The translations under genes and the position numbers were made by a program. From NCBI GenBank assembly GCA_947500525.1, contig CANMSH010000002.1, forward strand, positions 1 to 64,000: 64,000 bases of DNA, in the 5' to 3' direction. Below the pieces are notes generated by a model. That model did no database searches, was not told where the DNA came from, and saw only the letters and a program-made list of their open reading frames with translations. How positions within the stretch are numbered: the stretch's first letter is position 1; every line of letters starts with the position of its first letter. The DNA is from an uncultured Flavobacteriaceae bacterium (GTDB lineage: Bacteria > Bacteroidota > Bacteroidia > Flavobacteriales > Flavobacteriaceae). Positions 24,001 through 33,422 of the stretch are shown one piece after another.

Positions 24001-24684
24001 ATGAGCAAGAATATTATTATTACCGGAACGAGTAGAGGAATTGGGTATGAGTTGGCAACACAATTAAGCAACGAAGGACATCACGTTTTAGCGCTATCAC
24101 GAAATATAAAACCTTTACAGAATAATAACTTAGACAACCTTGAATGTATTGCTTGTGATATAGCCATTGAAGATGATCTTAAAAGTGTACAAAGATACGT
24201 TGAAGAGCATTGGAAACATGTTGACATCATCATTCATAATGCGGGTCGCTTAGTAAATAAAGCTTTTGGAGAAACTACAACTGCCGATTTTTTAGATGTG
24301 TATAAAGTAAATGTTTTCGCAGTAGCAGAATTAACAAGGTTACTTTTACCCTATTTGAAGAATGAAAGTCACGTAGTGACTGTTAGCAGCATGGGAGGGA
24401 TTCAAGGAAGTATGAAATTTCCTGGTTTAGCTGCCTATAGTTCTTCTAAAGGAGCAGTTATTACACTCTCCGAATTACTGGCAGAAGAATATAAAGAACA
24501 AGGTATCTCATTCAACGTATTAGCACTAGGTGCGGTGCAAACCGAAATGTTGGCCGAAGCTTTTCCAGGTTACGAAGCACCGACGACAGCGAAAGAAATG
24601 GGTAGATATATTGCAAATTTTGCATTGACTGGGCATCAATTTTATAATGGTAAAGTATTGCAGGTTTCAGCATCTACGCCATAA
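24001..24684 (+). CDS. short-chain dehydrogenase/reductase
   Basis: This 227-residue protein has a Rossmann fold with TGTSRGIG (residues 8-15), the NAG motif (IIHNAG) and the catalytic Ser (TVSSMGG) with Tyr and Lys (YSSSKGA). It therefore has the full classical SDR active site. The substrate cannot be told. It starts 1 base after the M48 gene and ends 2 bases before the SprT-like gene, so it is cotranscribed. The extended C-terminus is short, as in classical cytosolic SDRs. Confidence 0.85.
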   Translation: MSKNIIITGTSRGIGYELATQLSNEGHHVLALSRNIKPLQNNNLDNLECIACDIAIEDDLKSVQRYVEEHWKHVDIIIHNAGRLVNKAFGETTTADFLDVYKVNVFAVAELTRLLLPYLKNESHVVTVSSMGGIQGSMKFPGLAAYSSSKGAVITLSELLAEEYKEQGISFNVLALGAVQTEMLAEAFPGYEAPTTAKEMGRYIANFALTGHQFYNGKVLQVSASTP

Positions 24685-24686
24685 TA

Positions 24687-25277
24687 ATGAAAGAAATATT
24701 AAGTAAATATCTACCTGAATACGCTATCGATTTGGTAATAAAATTACTAAATCAGTATCCGTGTAAGTTAAAAATAGTAAACAAAAGAAAAACTAAACAT
24801 GGAGATTTTAGAAAATTACCTTCTGGTCAATATCAAATAACAATTAATAATGACCTAAATGAATATCGGTTTCTACTAACACTAATCCACGAATTAGCAC
24901 ATTTAGTAACACATCAAAAATTTGGGCGTGTACAACCGCATGGAAAGCACTGGAAACAATGTTTTCAACATTTAATGTTACCATTTTTACATCCAGAAAT
25001 ATACCCTATCGAAGTATTGCCGTTTTTGGCAAATTATCTTAAAAATCCAAAGGCAAGTACTGATTCTGACGTGAAATTATCCTTGAAACTAAAGCAGTTT
25101 GACGCTCCAAATGATAAGAATTTTGTGTTTGAAATACCGTTAAATAAGAAATTTATCTATAATAAACGTATTTTTGTACGTGGACCAAAACGAAGAACTC
25201 GTTTTGGTTGTATTGAAATTACCAGTGGGAAAACGTATTTGTTTCATCAAAATGCGGAGGTAAATATCTTAAATTAA
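24687..25277 (+). CDS. SprT-like zinc metallopeptidase domain protein
   Basis: This 196-residue protein has HELAH (about residues 68-72, LTLIHELAHLVTHQ) and a downstream histidine (VQPHGKHWKQCF), the SprT zinc-site pattern. The usual C-terminal zinc ribbon with four cysteines is not evident; instead there is a basic C-terminus (RGPKRRTRFGCIEI). SprT/Spartan proteins cut DNA-protein crosslinks in eukaryotes; the bacterial role is unclear. It lies between the SDR and manC genes with gaps of 2 and 5 bases. Confidence 0.8.
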   Translation: MKEILSKYLPEYAIDLVIKLLNQYPCKLKIVNKRKTKHGDFRKLPSGQYQITINNDLNEYRFLLTLIHELAHLVTHQKFGRVQPHGKHWKQCFQHLMLPFLHPEIYPIEVLPFLANYLKNPKASTDSDVKLSLKLKQFDAPNDKNFVFEIPLNKKFIYNKRIFVRGPKRRTRFGCIEITSGKTYLFHQNAEVNILN

Positions 25278-25282
25278 TAACT

Positions 25283-26359
25283 ATGAGTAAAAATTATTAT
25301 GCCGTAATTATGGCAGGTGGTGTGGGGTCAAGATTTTGGCCTGTTAGTACACAAAATTTCCCAAAACAGTTTCATGATATGTTAGGAACTGGTGATTCTT
25401 TGTTACAAAAAACATTTGATAGATTGGCGAAAGTGATTCCAAAAGAAAACATTTTAATCGCTACCAATAAAAAGTACAAAGCATTAGTTTTAGAGCAATT
25501 AAAGGATGTAAAAGAAAACCAATTGTTATTAGAGCCAGCGATGAGAAATACAGCGCCTTGTATCTTGTATGCTGCGAAAAAAATTCAAAAGTCAAATTCA
25601 AATGGGGTGATGATAGTTGCCCCTTCTGATCATTGGATAGAAGACGAAAAAACGTTCATTGAATCTATAAAAAAGTCGTTTAAAGCGTGCGCTGAGCAAG
25701 ATATATTAATGACTTTGGGGATACAACCTTCGAACCCTAATACTGGATACGGTTATATTCATTTTGAGAACAATAATGATGATATTAAAAAGGTAAAGCA
25801 GTTTACCGAAAAACCCAATCTAGAAATTGCTACAAGATTCTTAGAAAGTGGCGAGTATCTATGGAATGCTGGAATATTTGTGTGGAGTGTTGGTAGTATT
25901 ATCAAGGCTTTTGAAAAAAGTTTACCTAAAATGTTAGCCTTATTTTGCGAAGGAGATAATGTATATAATACAGAGTTTGAAGATGATTTTATTACGAATA
26001 ACTATGAACTAGCTGAGAATATTTCTATAGATTTTGGTATTATGCAGGAAGCTAGAAACATATATGTCTTGCCTGTAGATTTTGGTTGGAATGATTTAGG
26101 TACTTGGAGTTCGTTATATGATAAATTAGATAAAGATGAGGATCATAATGCTTCGGTGAACGGAAAAGTACTATTTAAAGAGGCTTCTGGTAATATGATA
26201 AGCACCCAATCTAAAAAACATGTTGTGATTCAGGGGTTAGATGATTATATTGTGGTTGAAAAAGATAATGTATTACTTATTTGCCCAAAAAAAGAAGAAC
26301 AAAATATTAAACAAATAGTATCAGAAGTTCGTAACAAATTTGGTGAAGATTTGGTATAA
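25283..26359 (+). CDS. manC: mannose-1-phosphate guanylyltransferase
   Basis: This 358-residue enzyme makes GDP-mannose from GTP and mannose-1-phosphate for glycan and lipopolysaccharide synthesis. The nucleotidyltransferase signature is at residues 11-22 (AGGVGSRFWPVS), with QFHDML, EPAMRNTAP, VAPSDHWI, FTEKPN, WNAGIFVW and DFGWNDLGTW. The length fits the single-domain type without a fused phosphomannose isomerase. It ends the tight run that begins at 21948. Confidence 0.95.
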   Translation: MSKNYYAVIMAGGVGSRFWPVSTQNFPKQFHDMLGTGDSLLQKTFDRLAKVIPKENILIATNKKYKALVLEQLKDVKENQLLLEPAMRNTAPCILYAAKKIQKSNSNGVMIVAPSDHWIEDEKTFIESIKKSFKACAEQDILMTLGIQPSNPNTGYGYIHFENNNDDIKKVKQFTEKPNLEIATRFLESGEYLWNAGIFVWSVGSIIKAFEKSLPKMLALFCEGDNVYNTEFEDDFITNNYELAENISIDFGIMQEARNIYVLPVDFGWNDLGTWSSLYDKLDKDEDHNASVNGKVLFKEASGNMISTQSKKHVVIQGLDDYIVVEKDNVLLICPKKEEQNIKQIVSEVRNKFGEDLV

Positions 26360-26401
26360 TTAGAAAGTGATAATTAAACAAAATTGTGATACCCTATAAC
26401 T

Positions 26402-27835
26402 ATGGAAGAGGAAAATAAAAAAATAGAGATAGATTTAGACCTAACGAAGAAAGATGTCAAGAAAGAATTTTCTGGTTTTTTTGGGAGTTTGAAACATTTT
26501 CTAAAAGATCTTCTAGAGATTCGACATGATACGAACAAGGAAGGTACTGTTCAGCAAATTAAGGATGGTATTTCAATGCAAGGTCATACGGCGTGGATTT
26601 TAGTATTCTCTATTACTATTGCATCTATTGGGCTAAATGCTAATTCAGCAGCTGTTGTAATAGGTGCCATGCTTATATCGCCTTTAATGGGGCCTATATT
26701 AGGTGTTGGATTGTCTATTGGTATTAATGATATTGATACGCTTCGTAAATCGATTAAGAATTTAGGCGTAATGATAGGCTTGAGTTTATTAACATCTTTT
26801 TTATTTTTTAGTATTCCGTTGTTTCAAGCGGATACACCTGAGATTTTAGCAAGGACAAGACCAGATGTAAGAGATGTGTTTATTGCAATGGCGGGTGGTT
26901 TGGCCTTGATTGTCGCAGTGAGTCGACCTTCAGCGCAAACAAACACAGTTGCAGGGGTAGCAATCGCCACGGCTTTGATGCCACCATTATGTACTGCAGG
27001 ATACGGTTTAGCAATATGGAATTTTAGTTACTTTTTTGGAGCCATGTTTTTGTTTACCATTAACACTATTTTTATTGCATTGGCAACGTTCGTAATTGTA
27101 AAGTATTTGCGATTTCCAATGGTGAAGTATATCAATTCAGCAAGAAGAAAATCAATTGCACGTCTAGCTTCATTTTTAGCGTTCGTTATTTTTGCTGGTA
27201 GTATTTACTCTTTCTATAATTTGTTTAAGGAAAATCAATTTAAACAAATGGCTCATGATTTTATAGAAGAATTAAAGGAAGATGGTGAAGCTATTTTAGG
27301 AGAAGATGACGAAAATATTGATTACGCAAACAGAATGATTAAAGTGCCTTTGCTTGGCGGTATGGTTGATGAATCGAAGGAGAAAGAATGGAAATTGAGA
27401 ATGGAGGAAATCGGTTTAGAGAATACAGAATTAAATGTACAGCAAGGAAATGATTCAGAAATACAAGAGCAAGTAGAAGATTTGAGAGATTTGTATTCTC
27501 AAAATCAAAAGATTATTACCTCTCGAGATGAGACAATTAAAGAAAAAGAAGATAAAATACGTTTACTGGAACGGCAACTTACACGTATTTCTCAAAAGAG
27601 TATTCCGTTCAAGCAAGTAAGTTCTGAAGCAAAGATCATTGCTACCGGATTAGAAGAATTATCATATTCAGATGTGATTAAGACGAATTTCAAAAGTATA
27701 GATACAGTACGTATGTTTTATTTTAAATGGTATGACTCTATTCCAAGAAAAGTAATTCGTAATGAAGAGCCAAATCTAAAGAAATGGTTAAAGACAAGGT
27801 TACAATTAGATACGGTAAGAGTAGGTAGAAAATAA
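26402..27835 (+). CDS. DUF389 membrane protein
   Basis: The protein has 477 residues. After a soluble N-terminus (about 60 residues) it has the DUF389 membrane core of six to seven segments, with the family motif SAAVVIGAMLISPLMGPILG and later TNTVAGVAIATALMPPLCTAG. The C-terminus (about 290-477) is soluble and includes a coiled coil (DLYSQNQKIITSRDETIKEK). The family (TIGR00341) has no firm function. The C-terminal extension is longer than in many members. It is convergent with the ABC ATPase gene that follows. Confidence 0.85.
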   Translation: MEEENKKIEIDLDLTKKDVKKEFSGFFGSLKHFLKDLLEIRHDTNKEGTVQQIKDGISMQGHTAWILVFSITIASIGLNANSAAVVIGAMLISPLMGPILGVGLSIGINDIDTLRKSIKNLGVMIGLSLLTSFLFFSIPLFQADTPEILARTRPDVRDVFIAMAGGLALIVAVSRPSAQTNTVAGVAIATALMPPLCTAGYGLAIWNFSYFFGAMFLFTINTIFIALATFVIVKYLRFPMVKYINSARRKSIARLASFLAFVIFAGSIYSFYNLFKENQFKQMAHDFIEELKEDGEAILGEDDENIDYANRMIKVPLLGGMVDESKEKEWKLRMEEIGLENTELNVQQGNDSEIQEQVEDLRDLYSQNQKIITSRDETIKEKEDKIRLLERQLTRISQKSIPFKQVSSEAKIIATGLEELSYSDVIKTNFKSIDTVRMFYFKWYDSIPRKVIRNEEPNLKKWLKTRLQLDTVRVGRK

Positions 27836-27843
27836 ATAGATAA

Positions 27844-28611
27844 CTAACTATTTTCTTTTAATTGGGCTGCACGTACTTTTTTAAATAAATTTGAGGAGTA
27901 CACAAAATCAGTAAGCGCTTCATTGTCTGTTTTAAAGACATCATCACTGGTGCCTTCCCATTCTTTGATACCATTGCGTAAGAAAATAATTTTTTCACCA
28001 ATTTCCATCACTGAGTTCATATCATGAGAATTGATCATCGTAATCATGTCATATTCTTTGGTAATTTCCTGAATTAAATTGTCAATAACGATAGCTGTTT
28101 TAGGATCAAGACCAGAATTAGGTTCATCACAAAATAGATATTTCGGATTATTTACAATGGCTCTAGCAATGGCAACGCGCTTTTGCATTCCTCCAGAAGC
28201 TTCACTTGGCATTTTTTGATGAGCATCAGGCAGATTGACACGTTTTAAAACTACATTTACACGGTCTTGCATTTCGCTTTTACTTTGCTTTGTAAACATC
28301 CGTAAAGGAAACATTACATTTTCGGCAATCGTCATTGAATCGAATAGTGCACTACCTTGAAATACCATTCCCATGTCTCCTCTTAGATCTCGTTGTTCGT
28401 TATCTGACAGTTGCGAATACATTTTGCCATCATACGAAATTGTACCGCTATCAGGAGTAAAGAGACCTAATAAACATTTTAAAAAAACTGTTTTTCCAGA
28501 ACCACTTTGTCCAATAATAAGATTGGTTTTTCCTTTTTCAAAAGAAGTACTAATACCCTTTAAAATTTTAGTTTCACCAAACGATTTCTCTAAGTTTTCA
28601 ACTACGATCAT
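27844..28611 (-). CDS. MlaF-like ABC transporter ATPase
   Basis: This 255-residue protein starts at ATG 28611 (MIVVENLEKSFG). The codons before it extend into the permease gene and look untranslated. Walker A is GQSGSGKT (34-41), the signature is ASGGMQKR and Walker B is YLFCDEPNSGLD. The start overlaps the permease stop as TAATG, so the two are coupled. With the MlaE permease it forms a phospholipid transporter of the outer-membrane lipid asymmetry type. The MCE substrate-binding protein is not in this window. Confidence 0.9.
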   Translation of the reverse strand: MIVVENLEKSFGETKILKGISTSFEKGKTNLIIGQSGSGKTVFLKCLLGLFTPDSGTISYDGKMYSQLSDNEQRDLRGDMGMVFQGSALFDSMTIAENVMFPLRMFTKQSKSEMQDRVNVVLKRVNLPDAHQKMPSEASGGMQKRVAIARAIVNNPKYLFCDEPNSGLDPKTAIVIDNLIQEITKEYDMITMINSHDMNSVMEIGEKIIFLRNGIKEWEGTSDDVFKTDNEALTDFVYSSNLFKKVRAAQLKENS

Positions 28612-29348
28612 TAGCTTAATAACAATTGGGTTAGTATATAGTTTAACAATATAATGATCACACTGGTCCACACAAAAGAGGTGGTACTAGCTTTACCCAC
28701 CTCCAAGGCACCACCTTTCATGAAATAACCATAAAATGAAGGTACTGTGGCTAAAACAAACGCAAAAACGACTGTTTTAGCAAAAGCATAAATAATATGA
28801 AAAGGAATAAAGTCTGTTTGAATACCTATAATATAATCTTCCATACTTGTAAAACCACCATAAACACAGGCGGCCATACCTCCTAAAATTCCCAAAAACA
28901 TGGCAATTGAAATGACAAATGGATAGAGCATTAGGGCAATAAATTTTGGAAATACTAAATAGTTAATTGCGTTAATACCCATAACTTCTAAGGCATCTAT
29001 TTGCTCTGTAACGCGCATAGATCCAATACTAGAAGTGATAAAAGATCCAACCTTACCGGCCATGATTATAGAAATGAACGTTGGAGCAAACTCTAAAATA
29101 ACAGATTGTCTTGTCGCAAAACCAACCAAGTATTGCGGAATGAGTGGATTTGTAATATTAAGGGCAGTTTGAATCGTAACCACACCACCAACAAAAAATG
29201 ATATAAAGGCAACAATTCCAATTGAACCAATAATTAAATCATCTATATCCTTAAGAATCAAGGTTTTCATTACCGTCCATTTCGTAGGCTTGCGAAACAT
29301 TTCTACAACCATCAAAAAATAAGCACCAATATTCTCTAAGTATGTCAT
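28611..29348 (-). CDS. MlaE-family permease
   Basis: This 245-residue integral membrane protein has five to six helices and the MlaE signature (GGVVTIQTALNITNPLIPQYLVGFATRQSVI, then GKVGSFITSSIGSMRVTEQIDALEVMGINAI). It is the membrane subunit for lipid movement between inner and outer membranes. It is translated just before its ATPase with overlapping stop and start. The promoter is probably in the 120 bases shared with divergent pafA. Confidence 0.9.
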   Translation of the reverse strand: MTYLENIGAYFLMVVEMFRKPTKWTVMKTLILKDIDDLIIGSIGIVAFISFFVGGVVTIQTALNITNPLIPQYLVGFATRQSVILEFAPTFISIIMAGKVGSFITSSIGSMRVTEQIDALEVMGINAINYLVFPKFIALMLYPFVISIAMFLGILGGMAACVYGGFTSMEDYIIGIQTDFIPFHIIYAFAKTVVFAFVLATVPSFYGYFMKGGALEVGKASTTSFVWTSVIIILLNYILTQLLLS

Positions 29349-29437
29349 TTAGATTCTTTAAAATATTTTAATATTATAAAATTGTTGTCTATTAAAATAT
29401 GCACTTTCAAAAATATAATTTTAAATGTAAAATGAGC

Positions 29438-29445
29438 TACATTTG
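29438..29445 (+). promoter_or_regulatory. candidate -7 element upstream of pafA
   Basis: TACATTTG fits TAnnTTTG and lies 23 bases before the pafA start codon. No clear TTTG lies at the expected upstream spacing, so this is tentative. Confidence 0.3.
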
Positions 29446-29468
29446 GGGAATATTAAATTTAGCTGTAT

Positions 29469-31109
29469 ATGAGAATATTACTTTCTATTGTTTTCACAAT
29501 ATGTGCGTGTAGCTTCAGTTTTTCACAAACCATTGAAGAAAAGCGCCCCAAATTAGTCGTAGGAATTGTGGTAGATCAGATGCGTTATGATTATCTAACT
29601 CGATTTTATAATAAGTATGCTGATGATGGTTTCAGAAGACTATTAACAGAAGGGTTTAGCTTAGAGAATGCTCATTTTAGTTACATTCCTACATATACGG
29701 CTCCTGGACATGCTTCTATTTACACAGGAACAACACCAAGTGTTCATGGAATTATAGGCAACAATTGGTACGATAAAGAATTAAAAAAAGAGATTTATTG
29801 CGTTGACGATACTTTGTATAAGAGTATTGGTAGTGAGACTGGAGGTCAAAAGTCTCCAAGACGTATGCTAACAACAACAATTACAGATGAGTTAAAACTT
29901 GCTCAAAATAGACAAGGAAAAGTAATTGCCTTAAGTATTAAAGATAGATCAGCGGTACTTCCTGGTGGGCATACAGCCGACGCAGCTTATTGGTTTGCGG
30001 GAGCCAACGAAGGTAATTTTATAACAAGCAGCTTTTACATGGATAGTTTACCTAAGTGGGTGACTGACTTCAACTCTTCAGGTTTGGCAAAACGATATAT
30101 GAATACAACCTGGAATACACTAAAAAATATCGATGAATATACCGAGAGTATGGTCGATGACAATAAATTTGAAGGTTTATTCAATGGAAAAATCACGCCT
30201 ACGTTTCCGTATAACTTAAAAAAGTTAAAAAAGAAAAATGGTAATTATGATCTATTAAAAGAAGTACCTTTTGGTAATAGTTTGGTTAAAGATTTCGCTG
30301 AAGCGGCGATTATTGGAGAAAGGTTAGGGAAGGGGATAGCCACAGATTTTTTATCGATTAGCTTCTCAAGCACTGATTATGTTGGTCATAAATTTGGACC
30401 CGATTCGAAGGAAATAGAAGATACTTATATTCGACTAGATAGAGATTTAGCTTCTTTTTTAGCTTTCTTAGATGAACATGTAGGGAAGGATAATTACACG
30501 TTGTTTTTAACGGCAGATCATGCTGTTACACAGGTTCCATCTTATTTGAATTCACTAAAAATTCCGGCGGGTTATTTTAATTGGGAAGAGTTTAAAGTTA
30601 GCATCAATACTATGACACAATCTGCTTTTCAAATGCCAATGGATAGTATTATTGAAAATGTGTCAAATAATCAAGTGTTTTTAAATGCAGCGGCTCTCAA
30701 ACGACATGATTTGAAGATTAATGAGGTAAGTTCAATTCTTGCAAATGGATTAATCAAACATAAAAATATTTATAGAACAATAACTGCGAATACTTTGAAT
30801 CGCACAGAATTTAGCGATGGTATTTTACATCGCTTACAAAATGGATATAATCAAAAACTTTCTGGTGATGTACTGCTGATTCCGAATCCATCTACAATTT
30901 GGAGAGGTACAACCGGAACGACGCATGGTTCAGGATATAATTATGACTCACATGTTCCAATACTATTTTACGGAAAAGGAATTAAAAAAGGAACTTCTAA
31001 ACGAAAAGTTGCTATCTCAGATATTGCTCCTACATTATCTAATTTGTTAAAAATAGGATTTCCCAATGGGGCAACGGGTACTATAATTGAAGAAGTTTTC
31101 GAAGAATAG
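29469..31109 (+). CDS. pafA: PafA-type alkaline phosphatase
   Basis: This 546-residue periplasmic phosphatase has the signal peptide MRILLSIVFTICACSFSFSQ. The metal and catalytic sites are those of the PafA group: D36 (VVDQMRYDY), nucleophile T77 in TYTAPGHASIYTGT, the asparagine in GIIGNNWYD, SSTDYVGHKFGPDS, and TADHAVTQVP. It hydrolyses phosphomonoesters constitutively in flavobacteria, giving phosphate from organic sources. It stands alone on the + strand, facing the small ORF and FabH-like gene. Confidence 0.95.
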   Translation: MRILLSIVFTICACSFSFSQTIEEKRPKLVVGIVVDQMRYDYLTRFYNKYADDGFRRLLTEGFSLENAHFSYIPTYTAPGHASIYTGTTPSVHGIIGNNWYDKELKKEIYCVDDTLYKSIGSETGGQKSPRRMLTTTITDELKLAQNRQGKVIALSIKDRSAVLPGGHTADAAYWFAGANEGNFITSSFYMDSLPKWVTDFNSSGLAKRYMNTTWNTLKNIDEYTESMVDDNKFEGLFNGKITPTFPYNLKKLKKKNGNYDLLKEVPFGNSLVKDFAEAAIIGERLGKGIATDFLSISFSSTDYVGHKFGPDSKEIEDTYIRLDRDLASFLAFLDEHVGKDNYTLFLTADHAVTQVPSYLNSLKIPAGYFNWEEFKVSINTMTQSAFQMPMDSIIENVSNNQVFLNAAALKRHDLKINEVSSILANGLIKHKNIYRTITANTLNRTEFSDGILHRLQNGYNQKLSGDVLLIPNPSTIWRGTTGTTHGSGYNYDSHVPILFYGKGIKKGTSKRKVAISDIAPTLSNLLKIGFPNGATGTIIEEVFEE

Positions 31110-31110
31110 G

Positions 31111-31227
31111 TTATTTTTCTATTTTTCTTTTCTGAATAGCTTTCCTTTTTTTCTTATCCGATAGTATTATCTGAATAATCAATATAAACGCAAAGAGGAG
31201 AAGCGACAGAATTATTTTATTAGTCAT
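31111..31227 (-). CDS. possible 38-residue membrane peptide
   Basis: On the minus strand an ATG opens MTNKIILSLLLFAFILIIQI followed by a very basic tail (SDKKKRKAIQKRKIEK). This is one transmembrane helix with a positive-inside end. It follows the FabH-like gene by 59 bases on the same strand. The composition is protein-like and the topology sensible. Length alone does not prove it is translated. Confidence 0.4.
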   Translation of the reverse strand: MTNKIILSLLLFAFILIIQIILSDKKKRKAIQKRKIEK

Positions 31228-31286
31228 TTTCAGTAGGAGTTACAATATGTTTCATATTATAACGAGCATCTAAACAAATTATTATG

Positions 31287-32348
31287 CTAATATCGATACA
31301 CCACTGCATTAATATTCATTCCAGCACCTACAGAAGCTAAAATAACAACGTCTCCTGATTGCACTTCATGGTCTTCTAGTCTCCTTTTTAGAACCAAATC
31401 TAACAAGGTAGGAACGGTTGCTACAGAACTATTGCCTAATTTATGAATACTCATGGGCATAACTTTATCAGGAGTTGGAGTTTTATATAGCCTAAAGAAG
31501 CGTTTGATAATAGCCTCATCCATTTTTTCGTTCGCCTGATGAATAAACACCTTTTTCACGTCAGTAATTGCAGTACCACTTTTTTTCAAGGCGATTTTCA
31601 TCGCATTTGGAACGTTGTTTAATGCATATTCATAAATCTTACGACCATGCATTTTAATATATCGAACTTTGGGATCTGTATCTGGAATATTAGACTTACC
31701 TAAAAATAAATACTTGGCTTCTTCATAAGTGTGAGATTGGGTTGCATGACTCAAAATACCAGAGGTACCACCATCTTTGCTTTCAAGAATACAAGCGCCA
31801 GCACCATCCGAATATATCATCGAATCACGATCATGCATATCTAAAACTCTTGATAGTGTTTCACTACCAATAACAAGACATTTTTTAGCAATACCAGCTT
31901 TAATAAATGTATCGGCTTGAATAACACCTTCTATCCATCCAGGACAACCAAATACAATGTCGTAAGCAACACAATTAGGATTTTTTATTTTGAGTAGATG
32001 CTTTACTCTTGCAGCTAAACTTGGTAAAATATCAGTTTGAATGGTATCTTTTTTAATATCACCAAAGTTTTGTGCTAAAATGATATAATCTAACTCTTCA
32101 GGATCAATATTTGCATCTTCTATCGCCCTTTGAGCTGCGATTAGGGCAATATCACTCGATTGCATATCATCTTTTGCGTAGCGTCTTTCTTCAATACCTG
32201 TAATCGCTTTAAACTTTTCAATAATGACTTCGTTTGAACTTTCGAAGGGCACATTTTTATCACTAAAAAAACGTTCTTCATTAAAATCGGCGTTTGTCTT
32301 AACAATGGTAGGTATATAGCTTCCAGTTCCCGTAATGACTGAATTCAT
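31287..32348 (-). CDS. 3-oxoacyl-ACP synthase III family protein
   Basis: This 353-residue protein has the thiolase fold with the FabH triad: C135 (YDIVFGCPGWIEGV), His in VFIHQANEKM and Asn in KLGNSSVAT. FabH condenses acetyl- or branched-chain acyl-CoA with malonyl-ACP; relatives make resorcinols, beta-lactones or other lipids. The sequence, with FGCPGW at the nucleophile, belongs to a Bacteroidota side branch, not obviously the housekeeping FabH. No other fatty-acid genes are adjacent. Confidence 0.85.
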   Translation of the reverse strand: MNSVITGTGSYIPTIVKTNADFNEERFFSDKNVPFESSNEVIIEKFKAITGIEERRYAKDDMQSSDIALIAAQRAIEDANIDPEELDYIILAQNFGDIKKDTIQTDILPSLAARVKHLLKIKNPNCVAYDIVFGCPGWIEGVIQADTFIKAGIAKKCLVIGSETLSRVLDMHDRDSMIYSDGAGACILESKDGGTSGILSHATQSHTYEEAKYLFLGKSNIPDTDPKVRYIKMHGRKIYEYALNNVPNAMKIALKKSGTAITDVKKVFIHQANEKMDEAIIKRFFRLYKTPTPDKVMPMSIHKLGNSSVATVPTLLDLVLKRRLEDHEVQSGDVVILASVGAGMNINAVVYRY

Positions 32349-32471
32349 AGGTAGATTTGTTAGGTTCTAGCAGCGAAACTAATCCTTTTTTAATAAAATT
32401 TGAAGGGATACCCAAATTACTTTTGTGATATCCTAGCTTTTTATAAATATGATAACCAAATAAAGAATTGA

Positions 32472-32849
32472 TTATGAAGTTTGCATCTTTATTTGCATGA
32501 CCGTAGCTATCGATAAGGCTCTTGTCTTTGCTAGGGTAGCCTTTGGGCCGTCGAACTTTGAATCGATAGTTGTATTAAAATGTTTCAACCATTGTTTAAA
32601 GTGAGCAGTTGCGAAAGGCTTATTTTTATGCATTTCGAGATGAGGTTTCATGGCATTGTTTCCATACTTGCTAGTTTTTAAAAGTATGTCTTCCCAAAAA
32701 TCTATAATGATTTCTAAATGATGATCAAGTTGATTTGAGTTCACTAACTTTTCAAAAAAATGACTTAGTATGTTGTCTTTTATAAGTGCATCATAAAATT
32801 GATGAATGAATGCTGAGATATCTTCTCTAGATTGGATGTCTTGTTTCAT
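32472..32849 (-). CDS. group III truncated haemoglobin
   Basis: The protein has 125 residues of compact globin fold. The B-helix aromatic is in FIHQFYDALIKD, the E helix is followed by YGNNAMKPHLEMHKN, and the proximal histidine is in ATAHFKQWLKHF. Group III truncated globins bind oxygen, nitric oxide or sulfide and are thought to protect respiration. It lies 6 bases after cdd on the same strand, probably as a chance operon partner. Confidence 0.85.
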   Translation of the reverse strand: MKQDIQSREDISAFIHQFYDALIKDNILSHFFEKLVNSNQLDHHLEIIIDFWEDILLKTSKYGNNAMKPHLEMHKNKPFATAHFKQWLKHFNTTIDSKFDGPKATLAKTRALSIATVMQIKMQTS

Positions 32850-32855
32850 TATTTT

Positions 32856-33338
32856 TTATAGGAAAGATTTGTCAAAACTTAATGGCAGTAGATCTTTCAA
32901 TGAAGTAGCTTTGACAATTTTGCCTGTTTCTCCCATAAATAGTAATTCAATTGGAGATTCTTGCTTAAATTCATATTCAGCTATTGCTTGTCGACATGAT
33001 CCGCATGGACCAACAGGTTGGTCTACTAATTTATTTAATGAATTGGCAGAAATAGCTATTTTTAAAATAGGGATGTTCGGAAACAAAGCCCCAGCACTAT
33101 AAATAGCCACGCGTTCAGCACACATTCCTGAGGGGTAAGCAGCATTTTCTTGGTTACTCCCTGTTATAATTTCATCGTTCTGCAATAATATTGCTGCACC
33201 CACATTAAAGTTAGAATAAGGAGCATAAGCCGTATCTCTAATTTGCATAGCTCTATGCATCAATTTGTTGTCACCATCAGAAAGTTCTTTTAAATTAGTA
33301 TAAATAGTAAAAGTAGTTGTGTGTTTAATTTTTTTCAT
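32856..33338 (-). CDS. cdd: cytidine deaminase
   Basis: This 160-residue enzyme deaminates cytidine and deoxycytidine in salvage. Substrate-binding SNFNVGAAIL is followed by NQENAAYPSGMCAERVA, with the catalytic glutamate in C-A-E, and PCGSCRQ. These give the three-cysteine zinc site of the small tetrameric class. In flavobacteria cdd commonly follows porV, as here, although a terminator lies between the two genes. Confidence 0.95.
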   Translation of the reverse strand: MKKIKHTTTFTIYTNLKELSDGDNKLMHRAMQIRDTAYAPYSNFNVGAAILLQNDEIITGSNQENAAYPSGMCAERVAIYSAGALFPNIPILKIAISANSLNKLVDQPVGPCGSCRQAIAEYEFKQESPIELLFMGETGKIVKATSLKDLLPLSFDKSFL

Positions 33339-33362
33339 CTTATCATCTAGGCTAAAAATAAA

Positions 33363-33394
33363 AAATCATTTTAGCGAATGTACTAAAATGATTT
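33363..33394 (-). terminator. terminator after porU-porV
   Basis: AAATCATTTTAG and CTAAAATGATTT form a perfect 12-base-pair stem with an 8-base loop. On the minus strand it is followed by TTTTTATTTTT. It lies 29 bases past the porV stop. Confidence 0.7.
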
Positions 33395-33422
33395 CTTATA
33401 ATTCTTTATTTAAGAAAGTCTA

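Noticed and set aside
31287..32348. Calling the ketoacyl synthase housekeeping fabH
   Set aside because: The active-site segment FGCPGW and the lack of neighbouring fatty-acid genes suggest a paralogue; the function is left open.
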